Origin: Musicola paradisiaca NCPPB 2511
GTDB lineage: Bacteria; Pseudomonadota; Gammaproteobacteria; Enterobacterales; Enterobacteriaceae
Length of the DNA: 64,000 nt
Direction: 5' to 3'
Assembly (NCBI RefSeq): GCF_000400505.1
Contig: NZ_CM001857.1
Span: 3,716,390-3,780,389 of the forward strand
Below, piece by piece: positions 47,443-56,823 of this stretch; within the stretch, counting starts at the first letter, position 1, and the number at the start of each line of letters is the position of its first letter. The notes below the pieces were generated by a model. That model saw only the letters and a program-made list of their open reading frames with translations. It searched no databases and was not told the DNA's origin. Made by a program: the position numbers and the translations under genes.

Positions 47443-48741
47443 ATGTTTGGATTATCAAAAGCGCTGAGTGTGAAAGGGAAAAATATTACGGCGTCAAACG
47501 TTAGCACTCCGGAATACGATATATCTGCGATAAAACACAGTATTGCGTATATCGAATTTCAACCCGACGGTACGATTTTGTATGCCAATCCATTATTTCT
47601 CGACCTCATGGGATATTCCCTGGATCAGATTCAGGGAGAACATCACCGTTTATTTTGCAACCCATACTATGTCTCCTCGGAGGCATACCGCACATTCTGG
47701 CTGGGATTAGCAAACGGGGAGTCCTTCTCCGGGGTATTTGAACGCTATAACAGCCAGCAAACACAACTGTTCCTGAGAGCCACCTATTTCCCGGTGAAAA
47801 ACCGCCACGGCAAGGTGGTTAAAGTCATTAAACTGGCGTCCGACATTACCCAGAATCACCAGGCGCTGGAAGATAAAGACGCCATTATTTCCGCCCTGCA
47901 CCGCTCGCTGGCAGTGATTGAGTTCACTCCAGAGGGGACAATCATCTGGGCCAACGATAATTTCCTGAACACCATGGGATACAGCCAGGAAGAGATTCAG
48001 GGGCAGCACCACCGGATATTCTGTTACGACATGTTTTACCGGGAACACCCGCGCTTTTGGGAAGAACTCAACAATGGCGAGTCGTTTGTCGGCCGTTTCG
48101 AACGTAAAACCGCACAGGGTGAACGGGTTTGGTTGGAAGCCAGCTATAACCCGATCCTGGATACCAATGGCCATGTGTACAAGATCATAAAATTTGCTTC
48201 CAATATCACGACCCGCGTCGAAAATGCCAAACGCATCGCCGATATCGCGGTGACGACGTCGGAACAAACCTCGCAGATTACCCACAACGCCAGCGACGTG
48301 CTGGAGGAAACCGTCCACAATGCCGAGCGGATTACGGCGCAGGTCAAGTCGGCATCGGAAATCGGCACCCGTCTGCATGAGCATGCTAAAAACATCAACA
48401 CGATGATCGGCACCATCGACGCCATCGCCGCCCAGACCAACCTACTGGCGCTGAATGCGGCGATCGAAGCCGCCCGGGCCGGCGAATCAGGACGCGGATT
48501 TTCCGTCGTGGCGGAAGAGGTGCGCAAACTGGCGCTGTCCACCTCAACGGCGACGCAAAAAATTACCCATATGGTTGAGGATAATTCCCAGTTGATTGAG
48601 CAGATGTATCAACAAATGGAGCAGATTAATCAGTTCCTGAGTAATGAACGGGAAAAAATTCACGATCTGTCACGCGGTTTTAGCGAAATTAACCGCGGCG
48701 TTTCCGCATTTGTCGATGTCATACATAAATTAAATGTGTAA
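47443..48741 (+). CDS. Soluble chemoreceptor with two PAS domains (BdlA-like)
   Basis: 432 residues, no membrane helix. Two PAS domains (about 32-145 and 150-260) with near-repeated texts: [36 protein letters not shown] and [37 protein letters not shown] coiled MCP domain follows, with hairpin tip [40 protein letters not shown]. Same layout as Aer2/BdlA proteins that sense redox or oxygen and control dispersal. No C-terminal CheR pentapeptide is seen. ATG 47443 is preferred over 47437 because AGGGG lies six bases upstream. Single gene. Confidence 0.88.
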   Translation: MFGLSKALSVKGKNITASNVSTPEYDISAIKHSIAYIEFQPDGTILYANPLFLDLMGYSLDQIQGEHHRLFCNPYYVSSEAYRTFWLGLANGESFSGVFERYNSQQTQLFLRATYFPVKNRHGKVVKVIKLASDITQNHQALEDKDAIISALHRSLAVIEFTPEGTIIWANDNFLNTMGYSQEEIQGQHHRIFCYDMFYREHPRFWEELNNGESFVGRFERKTAQGERVWLEASYNPILDTNGHVYKIIKFASNITTRVENAKRIADIAVTTSEQTSQITHNASDVLEETVHNAERITAQVKSASEIGTRLHEHAKNINTMIGTIDAIAAQTNLLALNAAIEAARAGESGRGFSVVAEEVRKLALSTSTATQKITHMVEDNSQLIEQMYQQMEQINQFLSNEREKIHDLSRGFSEINRGVSAFVDVIHKLNV

Positions 48742-48991
48742 TTCAGATACGGTTGCGGCCGTGTATTTTTACAGACCGTTAGTCAATAATTTCATGCTTA
48801 TTATTGAAGTGCTCATATAAATATGATCCGGCGTCAGGTTCGCCGCCGGTTTTTAATATTATCCCCGCCATACTTCGGGTTGATTCTCGTCACCAGTATT
48901 GCGTAATACCGGCCGGTTAAACGAGCCGGTACGCGCCTGCGCTATCTCATCCCCCAACCGCTGCGATAACCGTGATCCTCAAGCGCCTGCG

Positions 48992-50386
48992 TCAGCCCTT
49001 CGCAGGCGTCGCGCCGACACGGCAGGCGGAGAGATAACCGACCGCCGCCATACCGAAAACCAGCCAAGGGATCAGCGCCACCGAACCGGACGAAGAGCCG
49101 CTCAGAATATCCAGATTGCTAGTCACCATGATCAGCGCCGCCAGCATCGCTACCGAGGAGATCGCCGGCGCCCACAACCGGCTCCAGGCGGAGACCGGTA
49201 ACTGAACCTCCCGCCGGAAGAATCGAATCACCGCCAGCGATACGCCCACTTGCAGCAACAGGATCGCCATGGTCGCCATCGCCGACCCCAGCGCGAAGAT
49301 GTGCATCATCGGGTCGAGATCGGCGGCCACCATCGCCAGCAGCAGCGCCGCCATCAATCCGGTTTGCACCAGGCTGGCGATATAGGGCGTCCCTTTGCCG
49401 CCGCGCACCCGCGCCAGTTTCGACCACAGAAAACCATCGCGGCTGATGCTGAACAGATAGCGGGAAATAGTGTTGTGGAACGCCTGCGTGGCGGCGAACA
49501 GGCTAGTGATCAGCAGCAGCGACATCACCTGTTCAGACCAGCCGCCCAACAACCGAGTCGCCACATCGAAGATAAAGCGTCCAGGGTTGTTCACCGCCTG
49601 TTCGCGCACCTGTTCGACGCCGTATACCTGCACCATCGCCCAACTGGTTACGGCGAAAAACAGCATGATCAGCACCACCGCCATCAAGGTGGCGCGCGGC
49701 ACGGTTTTTGCCGGATCGCGGCACTCTTCGCCGTAAATCGCGGTGGATTCGAAACCGATAAAAGCGGCGATGCTGAACACCAGCGCAATGCCGATGCTGC
49801 CCTGATAGATCACCGTCGGTGTGAACGCGGTTAGCGTCAGCGGCGTCGTACCGTGCGACCAGACCACCGCCGCATCGGTCAGCAACACGATGCCGACCTC
49901 CATCAGCATCAGAATACCCAGCACCCGCCCACCGATCTCCACACTCTCAATCCCCAGCAGGCACACCACCAGCAGCATCACCAGGCTGTACAGCCACCAC
50001 GGCAGATCCACGCCAAAGTGCTCGTGCAGATACATACTGCTGAAGAAACCAAACATCGCCACCACCGCGATCTGGATGGCGAAATAGGCCAGCAGCGCCA
50101 CCGCCAGCGCGCTGATGCCGGTACGCCGTCCCAGCCCCAGCGTGATATAGCTGTAAAACGCGCCGGCATTGGTGACATAGCGGCTCATGGCGATATAGCC
50201 GAAGGAAAACACCAGCAGGATCGCGCCGGCCATGATGTAGACCGCCGGAATGCCCGCACCATTGCCGGCGGAGATCGCTACCGGCAGTCCGCCGACCACT
50301 CCGGTCAGCGGAGAGGCGGCGGCTACCACGAAAAACACCAGCGACCACAACCCCAGACTGTTCTTTTTCAACTGACTGCTATTCAT
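48992..50386 (-). CDS. APC-family amino acid/amine permease
   Basis: 464-residue inner-membrane permease with 12 helices, related to the PuuP/YhdG groups: LGLWSLVFFVVAAASPLTGVVGGLPVAISAGNGAGIP at the N terminus and FIGFESTAIYGEECRDPAKTVPRAT in helix 6-7. The ATG at 50386 (MNSSQLKKNSLG) begins the conserved protein; the upstream frame has none. Last gene of a cluster with an iron alcohol dehydrogenase and a class III aminotransferase, so it probably imports their substrate, an amine or amino acid (inference). Confidence 0.85.
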   Translation of the reverse strand: MNSSQLKKNSLGLWSLVFFVVAAASPLTGVVGGLPVAISAGNGAGIPAVYIMAGAILLVFSFGYIAMSRYVTNAGAFYSYITLGLGRRTGISALAVALLAYFAIQIAVVAMFGFFSSMYLHEHFGVDLPWWLYSLVMLLVVCLLGIESVEIGGRVLGILMLMEVGIVLLTDAAVVWSHGTTPLTLTAFTPTVIYQGSIGIALVFSIAAFIGFESTAIYGEECRDPAKTVPRATLMAVVLIMLFFAVTSWAMVQVYGVEQVREQAVNNPGRFIFDVATRLLGGWSEQVMSLLLITSLFAATQAFHNTISRYLFSISRDGFLWSKLARVRGGKGTPYIASLVQTGLMAALLLAMVAADLDPMMHIFALGSAMATMAILLLQVGVSLAVIRFFRREVQLPVSAWSRLWAPAISSVAMLAALIMVTSNLDILSGSSSGSVALIPWLVFGMAAVGYLSACRVGATPAKG

Positions 50387-50546
50387 CCTGTACCCCCGTA
50401 CCCACAACCCATCCGATAGCCCGTGCCATCGTGCAAACCGTGCGCAGACAACGCGCGCCAGCCATCCCTCGTCTATCGGGCCGGCGTAAGACGGACAGCG
50501 CACGGCAACACGAGGCCCCTTCGATAACCCGCGGCAACCGCCGCCG

Positions 50547-51701
50547 TTACAGGCAGGTGCGATACAGCATGTCGATATCATCACGGGTGGCGGCACGGGG
50601 GTTCTGCGCCAGGCTCACCCCCATGGTCTGCACGCAGTTATCCGCCATCCAGGGAATATCCTGTTCTTTCACGCCGAGATCCCGCAGCGTGAAGGTCAGC
50701 CCAATGTTGTGCAGCAAACGCCGCACCAGATCGATGCTGTGACAAGCCTGTTCCGTTTCGCCAAGACCGCTCGCTTCGCTGCTCATGGCGCGCGCCACCG
50801 CGGCAAAGCCGGGAATGTTGTCACGCCAGGAAAAACGCATCAGTTCCGGATACAGTGCCGCCAGCCCTTCGCCGTGGGTGATGTTGTACAACCCGCTCAG
50901 CGGGTGCTCCATCGCGTGCGGCAGGCCGCAGGCCGACAACCCGATGGACATGCCGCCCAGTGTGTTGGCCCAACACACCCGATCCCAGGCGTCGAGGTCG
51001 GTCACATCGCGACAAACGCGCGGCAGGAAGGTCGCCAACAATCCGATGGCGCGTTCGGTCATGATTTCCGTCATCGGCTGGCAAAAGTTGCCGACCCGCG
51101 CCTCGATGTTGTGGCTCAGCGCGTCAAAGCCGGTGGACGCCACCATGGCGGGCGACTGCGTCACCATCAATTCCGGATCGATAATCGACGTGCGGGCGAA
51201 CAGCGCCGGCGTGAAGAATACCGGCTTGTCGTGGGTGTCCGGATTGGTGAACACCGCCACGCAGTTGCCCTCGCTGCCGGTGCCGGCGGTCGTGGTCATC
51301 AGCACCAGCGGTAACGCTCCGCCTTGCGGCTCCGGCTGCGCCAGATAGTCCAGGATCGAACCGCCGTTGCAGGCCATAAACGCGATACCTTTGGCGGCGT
51401 CCATCACGCTGCCGCCACCGACGCCCAGCACCACATCGCACTGCTGTACGCGCGCCAACCGCGCGCCTTCATCCACCGTCGTGGTCAACGGGTTGGATTC
51501 GATCCGGTCGAACAGCGTCCAGCCGACGCCGCTTTGCGCCAGCCAGCCAGTCAGGCGATCGAGCAGGCCGGTTTTGCGGCAGCTGGTTTTTCCCGTCACC
51601 AGCAATACACGTTTCCCCAACGCCGCCACCTCTTGCCCGACGCGCTGCGCCTCCCCGCGGCCAAAACACAGCCTGACCGGCTGTACGTAAGTAAATTTCA
51701 T
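50547..51701 (-). CDS. Iron-type alcohol dehydrogenase
   Basis: 384 residues of the group III (iron-activated) family. NAD-binding GGGSVMDAAKG, TTAGTGSEG, and metal ligands in STGFDALSHNIEA, LPHAMEHPLSGLYNITHGEG. Such enzymes reduce aldehydes or oxidise alcohols. Directly after the aminotransferase gene, so it probably handles the aldehyde that enzyme makes. ATG 51701 (MKFTYVQPVRLCFG) has GAGG at suitable spacing; GTG 51716 and ATG 51710 are alternatives, the first overlapping the aminotransferase stop. Confidence 0.87.
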   Translation of the reverse strand: MKFTYVQPVRLCFGRGEAQRVGQEVAALGKRVLLVTGKTSCRKTGLLDRLTGWLAQSGVGWTLFDRIESNPLTTTVDEGARLARVQQCDVVLGVGGGSVMDAAKGIAFMACNGGSILDYLAQPEPQGGALPLVLMTTTAGTGSEGNCVAVFTNPDTHDKPVFFTPALFARTSIIDPELMVTQSPAMVASTGFDALSHNIEARVGNFCQPMTEIMTERAIGLLATFLPRVCRDVTDLDAWDRVCWANTLGGMSIGLSACGLPHAMEHPLSGLYNITHGEGLAALYPELMRFSWRDNIPGFAAVARAMSSEASGLGETEQACHSIDLVRRLLHNIGLTFTLRDLGVKEQDIPWMADNCVQTMGVSLAQNPRAATRDDIDMLYRTCL

Positions 51702-51712
51702 CGTCGTCATCC

Positions 51713-53080
51713 TCACGCCGTGGCGGAAAGTGTGGCGGTCTGCACCCGATCGACCACCGCCGCGACCGATGACTCAAAGGCACTGAGCGCGTACTCCAAC
51801 TCGTCATCCGTAATGGTGAGTGGCGGCAGGAAGCGAAATACCGCCAGGTTGTTGATGGTGAAATTCACCTGGATGCGCCACTGCTCCACCATCAGGCCGG
51901 CGATGGGCGCCGAGTAGAATTCCCCCATCTCGGCATGCAGCGCCGCCGGTAATGGACAGAACTCCATACCGATCATCAGCCCTTTGCCGCGGACTTCTTT
52001 GATGACACCAGGATAGCGCGCCTGGATTTCACGCAAGCGCTGCATCATCCGTTCGCCTTTACGCTGCGCCATCCCGCAGAGATCGTTTTCAACGATAAAC
52101 TGCAACGCCCCCAGCGCCGCCGCCGCACTGAGCGTGTTTTCCTGGTAGGTGGCGGTGTGGTGATAACAGGTTTCGATGGTGCCGTAAGCGGCCTCATACA
52201 ACGCTTCGGTGCACAGATAGCCGCCGAACGGCACCAGACCGCCGGACAGCCCCTTGGCGAACACGATGCAATCCGGCACCACGTCTTCATGTTCGCAGCA
52301 CCAGAATTTGCCGGTGCGCGCCGCGCCGCACTGGATTTCGTCCAACACCAATAGCGTGTCGTAGCGATCGCACAGCGCGCGTACCGTTTTCAGATAACCG
52401 GCGGGCGGGACGATAATGCCGCCTTCTCCCTGAATCGGCTCGACCACAAACGCCTTGTATTTGCCGGTGGACAGCGCCGCTTCCAGCTCGGATACCGAGC
52501 CGTAGGCGACATGGTCGATATTGCCCAGGGTCGGCTGCTGGCCGAAGCGCCATTTATCCTTGCCGCCCAGCGATACCGCGCCGGACGTTTTGCCGTGAAA
52601 CGCGCCGAGCGTCGCCAGCAGGTGCGTCTTGCCGGGTTTGTGGCGAGTGCCGAGCTTGACCAGTTTGATCATGCCTTCGATGGCTTCGGCGCCACCGGTG
52701 GCGGTTCCCATCTTGGTCAGCTTGCCCTGCGGTGAAAGCAGCGCCATGTTGTGCGCCAGCGCGGCGGTGACGCTGTGGTAGGAAATCGCTCCCATCATGA
52801 ACAGGCGGTTGTCGAAACACTTCTGCAAACAGGACCAAACAAACTCGTTGTTGTTGCCGACGGTCACTACGCCGACGGCACCAATCATGTCCAGGTGCTT
52901 GTCGCCATTGTCATCAATGAAGGAACAACCTTCCGCCCGCACAAAATATTTGGCATGCCCATCCAGCGAACGCATGCGGTTCAGGTGGGTCAGCTGCAAC
53001 GCCCGGGTGGTGTCACCGTCCAGCGCAATCGCTTCGTCAATGGTGTAAAAACCCGGTACCACGTCTTTTGCCTGTGCCAT
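51713..53080 (-). CDS. Class III aminotransferase
   Basis: 455-residue PLP enzyme. GTATGGAEAIEGMIKLVKLGTRHKPG, FHGKTSGA, EPIQGEGGIIVPP, LVLDEIQCGAARTGKFWCCEHEDVVPD (D247) and the PLP lysine K276 in FAKGLSGGLVPFGGY identify the family. Nearest in layout to putrescine or omega-amino acid transaminases; substrate not decided. ATG 53080 (MAQAKDVVPGF) has GAGG upstream. First gene of the catabolic operon, with a dehydrogenase and a permease downstream and an AraC gene upstream. Confidence 0.88.
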   Translation of the reverse strand: MAQAKDVVPGFYTIDEAIALDGDTTRALQLTHLNRMRSLDGHAKYFVRAEGCSFIDDNGDKHLDMIGAVGVVTVGNNNEFVWSCLQKCFDNRLFMMGAISYHSVTAALAHNMALLSPQGKLTKMGTATGGAEAIEGMIKLVKLGTRHKPGKTHLLATLGAFHGKTSGAVSLGGKDKWRFGQQPTLGNIDHVAYGSVSELEAALSTGKYKAFVVEPIQGEGGIIVPPAGYLKTVRALCDRYDTLLVLDEIQCGAARTGKFWCCEHEDVVPDCIVFAKGLSGGLVPFGGYLCTEALYEAAYGTIETCYHHTATYQENTLSAAAALGALQFIVENDLCGMAQRKGERMMQRLREIQARYPGVIKEVRGKGLMIGMEFCPLPAALHAEMGEFYSAPIAGLMVEQWRIQVNFTINNLAVFRFLPPLTITDDELEYALSAFESSVAAVVDRVQTATLSATA

Positions 53081-53197
53081 AAACAACCTCACTCAAATAG
53101 GATTCAGGGGAAATGCGAACCATGTATCAACGGTGTCTGTGAGTTGTTTATAGCGGGAGGCGGCAGGGAGAAAATAGAATAAATCGGCACCGGACAT

Positions 53198-53234
53198 GGT
53201 GCAGAACCGGCGTTATTTTGGTGCATTTTTGCAC
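53198..53234. promoter_or_regulatory. Candidate AraC-type operator
   Basis: Direct repeats GGTGCA at 53198 and 53220 (22 bp apart, about two turns), the second forming a dyad GTGCA-TTTT-TGCAC (53221-53234). Located between the AraC gene and the aminotransferase start. Confidence 0.45.
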
Positions 53235-53345
53235 TAAAAAAAGGCGGCCGTTTCGACCCACCATCAACCGCTCGCCCTAGACCGGGAGATATTGAAAAGG
53301 CTCGGATAACAACCCGTTAGCGTGAACTGCCACTATGCGGCGGCA

Positions 53346-54170
53346 TCAGCACTGCCGAATGCGATGTTGGTAACGTACCGCCTGCAGCCCGGCGAGATAA
53401 CGTTTCGGCGAGCAGGACGCAAACTGTTTGAATTCACGAAGAAAATGGGACTGATCAGCGTAGCCGAGACGTTGGGCCAACTGCGCCAGACTCTCCACGT
53501 CGCCATGATTGAGCAGTGATAATGCACGCTGAAAACGAATGGTGCGGCAGAAGGCTTTCGGCGACATGCCGCAGTGGTCGTGAAACAAGCGGTGAATATA
53601 GCGGGCGGAATAAAGCGTCTTTCGTTCCAGATCCTCCACCCGGATCATGCCGTCGTGGGCCATGATCAGATCGATAATCTGCAACAGCAGCGGCGACGAG
53701 GCGCGGTTGGTCCAGTGGGCGAAATAATGCAGGAACAGCGTGATCTGCTCACTGAAATCTCGGCTGCGCACCAGCCGGGCCAGTAATCGCGCCGCACCGG
53801 GCGCCACATCCTGAAACGGGATCTCCTGACCGGCCAATTCTCCCGGCGACAGATCCAGAAACGCCGGCATCACACCCGGCATAAAGCGCACGCCGAAATA
53901 GCGCTCCCCCGGCAACAGCCGGGTGGCCTGAGCCGACACCGTGCTGCCGCACACCCGGCCGCCCGGCTCGTCCTGATTGCAATGAAACAGCAGGTCGACA
54001 CTGCCATCCGGCACCGCCAGCGTTACCGGCTGCTCACGCGCAACGGAAAAGCTGTAGAAATGGGCAATCGGCGAATTATCGAGATTCTTTTTCAGATACT
54101 CTTCAGCCGCATTGATAACGAACCAGGGCTGCAACGGCCGCACGCTTAACGACATTGAACAATGATGCAT
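53346..54170 (-). CDS. AraC-family transcriptional regulator
   Basis: 274 residues from ATG 54170, preceded by AGGAGAAGGG on the minus strand; a longer frame upstream lacks a ribosome site. N-terminal ligand domain (LAVPDGSVDLLFHCNQDEPGGRVCGSTVSAQATRLLPGERYFGVRFMPGVMPAFLDL) and C-terminal double helix-turn-helix (LYSARYIHRLFHDHCGMSPKAFCRTIRFQRALSLL, LAQRLGYADQSHFLREFKQFASCSPKRYL). It lies upstream of, and in line with, the aminotransferase operon and likely activates it. Confidence 0.87.
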   Translation of the reverse strand: MHHCSMSLSVRPLQPWFVINAAEEYLKKNLDNSPIAHFYSFSVAREQPVTLAVPDGSVDLLFHCNQDEPGGRVCGSTVSAQATRLLPGERYFGVRFMPGVMPAFLDLSPGELAGQEIPFQDVAPGAARLLARLVRSRDFSEQITLFLHYFAHWTNRASSPLLLQIIDLIMAHDGMIRVEDLERKTLYSARYIHRLFHDHCGMSPKAFCRTIRFQRALSLLNHGDVESLAQLAQRLGYADQSHFLREFKQFASCSPKRYLAGLQAVRYQHRIRQC

Positions 54171-54470
54171 TTGCCCTTCTCCTTGCCGTAGTGACAATTC
54201 ACCGTGATGGCAATTTTCCGTGGTAGTCATGACAACAGAGCAATTTTTACGCCAACGCCGGCATGCGGATAGCAATGCGGCCAGAGCGTGGTATAAAAAC
54301 GGGGCGGCCCGCGTCATGGCGGGATAAATGCTGACCGGTTTGGCAAAAAAGTCCCCTTTTATCGCTCCATTGGCGGTCTTAAGTGGTACTCTTTCCGGGC
54401 CGGCGTCTTGTACGAATCAACGGCGGTAGCAGGTTGTAAAGTAGAAAGAATCCATAACGGAAAGAGTGAT

Positions 54471-55571
54471 ATGAGCAAAATTCGGGTTGGCGTGGTTTTT
54501 GGTGGTAAATCCTCTGAGCACGAAGTGTCACTGCAGTCCGCAAAAAATATTGTGGACGCGATTGATAAAACGCGATTTGACGTCGTACTGCTGGGTATCG
54601 ATAAACAAGGAGCATGGCATCTCAACGATGCGTCCAATTATCTGCTCAACGCCAATAATCCGTCGCTGATCGCGCTCAACCGCTCCAGCCGCAATATAGC
54701 TTTGGTGCCCGGTCAATCCCATAATCAGTTGATTGAAACCAGCAACGCCAGCGCCCTGTCACAGATTGACGTGATCTTCCCGATCGTACACGGCACGCTG
54801 GGCGAAGACGGTTCGCTACAGGGGCTGCTGCGTATGGCCAATATTCCGTTTGTCGGCAGCAGCGTGCTCGGTTCTGCGGTCAGTATGGATAAAGATGTCA
54901 CCAAACGCCTGCTGCGCGATACCGGCCTGATGGTCGCGCCGTTCGTCACGCTGACCCGCGCCAACCGCGAACGCCATCACTTCGCCGACATCACCGCCCG
55001 CCTCGGGCTGCCGCTGTTCATCAAACCGGCCAACCAGGGTTCTTCCGTCGGCGTCAGCAAAGTGCGCAACGAAGCGCAATACCAGCAAGCGGTCGAACTG
55101 GCGTTCAGTTATGACCACAAGGTATTGGTGGAATCCGCGATTGTCGGCCGTGAAATCGAGTGCGCGGTGCTGGGCAACGACCACCCTGAAGCCAGCGTCT
55201 GCGGCGAAATCGTGGTGCATGACGAATTCTATTCCTACGATACCAAATACATCAGTGAAGACGGCGCGGCGGTGGCAATCCCCGCGCCGATGCCGGACAG
55301 CACCCATCAGCGTATCCGCGAGATCGCCGTTCAGGCGTTTCAGGCGCTGGATTGTCAGGGAATGGCGCGGGTAGACGTGTTTCTGACCCCGCAGGAAGAC
55401 GTGATTGTCAACGAAGTGAATACGTTGCCGGGCTTCACCAACATCAGTATGTATCCCAAACTCTGGGAAGCCACCGGCATCGGTTATACCGCCCTGATTA
55501 CCCGGCTGATTGAACTGGCTCAGGAGCGCCACGCGCAAGACAGCAACCTGCAAAGCTCCGTGCAACGCTAA
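54471..55571 (+). CDS. ddlA: D-alanine-D-alanine ligase A
   Basis: ATP-grasp enzyme that joins two D-alanines for peptidoglycan. 366 residues from ATG 54471 ([26 protein letters not shown]). [64 protein letters not shown] and the metal-binding [31 protein letters not shown] are near identical to E. coli DdlA (as opposed to DdlB of the division cluster). Terminator follows. Confidence 0.96.
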   Translation: MSKIRVGVVFGGKSSEHEVSLQSAKNIVDAIDKTRFDVVLLGIDKQGAWHLNDASNYLLNANNPSLIALNRSSRNIALVPGQSHNQLIETSNASALSQIDVIFPIVHGTLGEDGSLQGLLRMANIPFVGSSVLGSAVSMDKDVTKRLLRDTGLMVAPFVTLTRANRERHHFADITARLGLPLFIKPANQGSSVGVSKVRNEAQYQQAVELAFSYDHKVLVESAIVGREIECAVLGNDHPEASVCGEIVVHDEFYSYDTKYISEDGAAVAIPAPMPDSTHQRIREIAVQAFQALDCQGMARVDVFLTPQEDVIVNEVNTLPGFTNISMYPKLWEATGIGYTALITRLIELAQERHAQDSNLQSSVQR

Positions 55572-55578
55572 ATCCTAT

Positions 55579-55607
55579 CGGCCCCGGAAACCGCCCGGGG
55601 CCGTTTC
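55579..55607 (+). terminator. Intrinsic terminator of ddlA
   Basis: 9-bp stem CGGCCCCGG / CCGGGGCCG with a 7-base loop and a short T run, 8 bp after the stop. Confidence 0.88.
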
Positions 55608-55616
55608 CCACCAGGC

Positions 55617-55901
55617 TCAGAGCCGAGCCAGCGAAGTAAAGTTATCCGTCGTCATTGAGGGTTGAAAATCAATGACCTCATAGTCGGCTACCGCCTGGAA
55701 CGGATCCTGTTTCAGGAAATCATCCAATTCCGCCCGCTCAATGCTTGTTGCCAGAATCACGCCCCCGGTACGCGGATTCTTGCGCCCGGAAGCGATGAAG
55801 ACGCCCTGCGCATATCCCTGTTTCAACCAGGTAACATGCGACTCCAGCAGATTCTCCACTTCATCTAGCGGCGCTTTGTATGTCAAACTAATAATATACA
55901 T
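55617..55901 (-). CDS. YciI-family protein
   Basis: 94-residue protein of the YCII fold (SLTYKAPLDEVENLLESHVTWLKQGYAQGVFIASGRKNPRTGGVILAT, FLKQDPFQAVADYEVIDFQP). Members are small dimeric cytoplasmic proteins of mostly unknown activity; the conserved His22-like residue and Asp near DPF are present as in the ferredoxin-like dimers. Converges with ddlA; minus strand with the broken VOC gene upstream. Confidence 0.82.
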   Translation of the reverse strand: MYIISLTYKAPLDEVENLLESHVTWLKQGYAQGVFIASGRKNPRTGGVILATSIERAELDDFLKQDPFQAVADYEVIDFQPSMTTDNFTSLARL

Positions 55902-55918
55902 AGGCTTATCTCTATTTA

Positions 55919-56298
55919 TCAGGGAGTTACCGGCCAGCTGCCGTTCTGCAGCACAACCCGGTAGCCATCAGGATCGCAGAAGGTTTTCCTCTGTCGTTCC
56001 CAGTAAGGATTGAATGACATCACGACGCGAAACCCGGCGCAGATCATGCGTTCGCAAACCTGCCGCCAGTCTTCGGGTTCAGGGATGTACAGCACCGGCA
56101 CGTCGTCCTCCGTCGGAGACGGCGTACCGGGTGCGTATGGCAGCACGTAAACGCCAGATGCCAGGCCACCCCCTTGCGCCCCAGCATAACACCGCTGAAT
56201 CCATTATGTAGTGAAAACGCCGCCAGCACATTCAGCCCCAATCCGAGCTGCTACCGCCTTAGGCTACGCGGCAAATCCGTGACGGGCCGCGCCGTCAT
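55919..56298 (-). pseudogene. Broken glyoxalase-fold (VOC) gene
   Basis: Minus-strand remnant of a VOC-family protein. A start ATG at 56298 opens MTARPVTDLPRSL..., then a stop codon TAG (about 56265) interrupts before GLGLNVLAAFSLHNGFSGVMLGRKGVAWHLAFT; a frameshift near 56120-56150 moves to the frame of TPSPTEDDVPVLYIPEPEDWRQVCERMICAGFRVVMSFNPYWERQRKTFCDPDGYRVVLQNGSWPV, which reaches a normal C terminus at 55919. Together the parts cover a whole 125-residue VOC domain, so at least one nonsense and one frameshift change have disabled it, unless sequencing is at fault. Confidence 0.72.
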
Positions 56299-56411
56299 TA
56301 TGCGCCCCGGATATGTGAACGGCGCTTCCCATCCTGTTGTTTTACTGTCGCGATCGGCATGACAAATTTACCCCTCACGGAAAATCCTGATTGCACACGC
56401 AGCACAAAATA

Positions 56412-56427
56412 CTGTATTTTAATACAG
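56412..56427 (+). promoter_or_regulatory. LexA box of dinI-like gene
   Basis: CTGTATTTTAATACAG, a near-perfect palindromic LexA site (CTG-N10-CAG), 23-38 bp before the DinI-like start. Confidence 0.93.
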
Positions 56428-56449
56428 TATTTTGTATGGAGATGGAACA

Positions 56450-56689
56450 ATGTACGTAGAGCTGGTTTACGATAGAAGAAACGTGAGCGGATTACCCAAC
56501 GCCGAAGCATTGATCCGGGCGGAATTGACCAAACGCATCCAGCGCACATTTCCGGATGCGGAAGTTAAAGTGAAGCCGATGCAAACCAACGCCATCAATT
56601 CCAATGCCAGCAAGCAGGATAAATCCGCTATCAACCGGATTATCGAAGAAATGTTCAATGAAGCCGACGAATGGCTGGTCAGCGACTGA
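56450..56689 (+). CDS. dinI: DinI-like SOS protein
   Basis: 79-residue DinI family protein. DinI binds RecA filaments and modulates SOS cleavage and repair. MYVELVYDRRNVSGLPNAEALIRAELTKRIQRTFPDAEVKVKPMQTNAINSNASKQDKSAINRIIEEMFNEADEWLVSD has the acidic C-terminal helix that contacts RecA. ATG 56450 has GGAGATGG upstream and a strong LexA box before it. The family also includes phage-borne DinI; which lineage this copy belongs to is unclear. Confidence 0.9.
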   Translation: MYVELVYDRRNVSGLPNAEALIRAELTKRIQRTFPDAEVKVKPMQTNAINSNASKQDKSAINRIIEEMFNEADEWLVSD

Positions 56690-56823
56690 TCAGAAAAAAC
56701 GCCCGACGCTTCTCCGCCAATGCCCTTTTGCATGTCTATACGCCGGGCGAATACCACGGCGCTTCAATACTACGCGGCTTAACACAACTACGCGGCTTAA
56801 CACATCACCGATGGTCAGGAACG

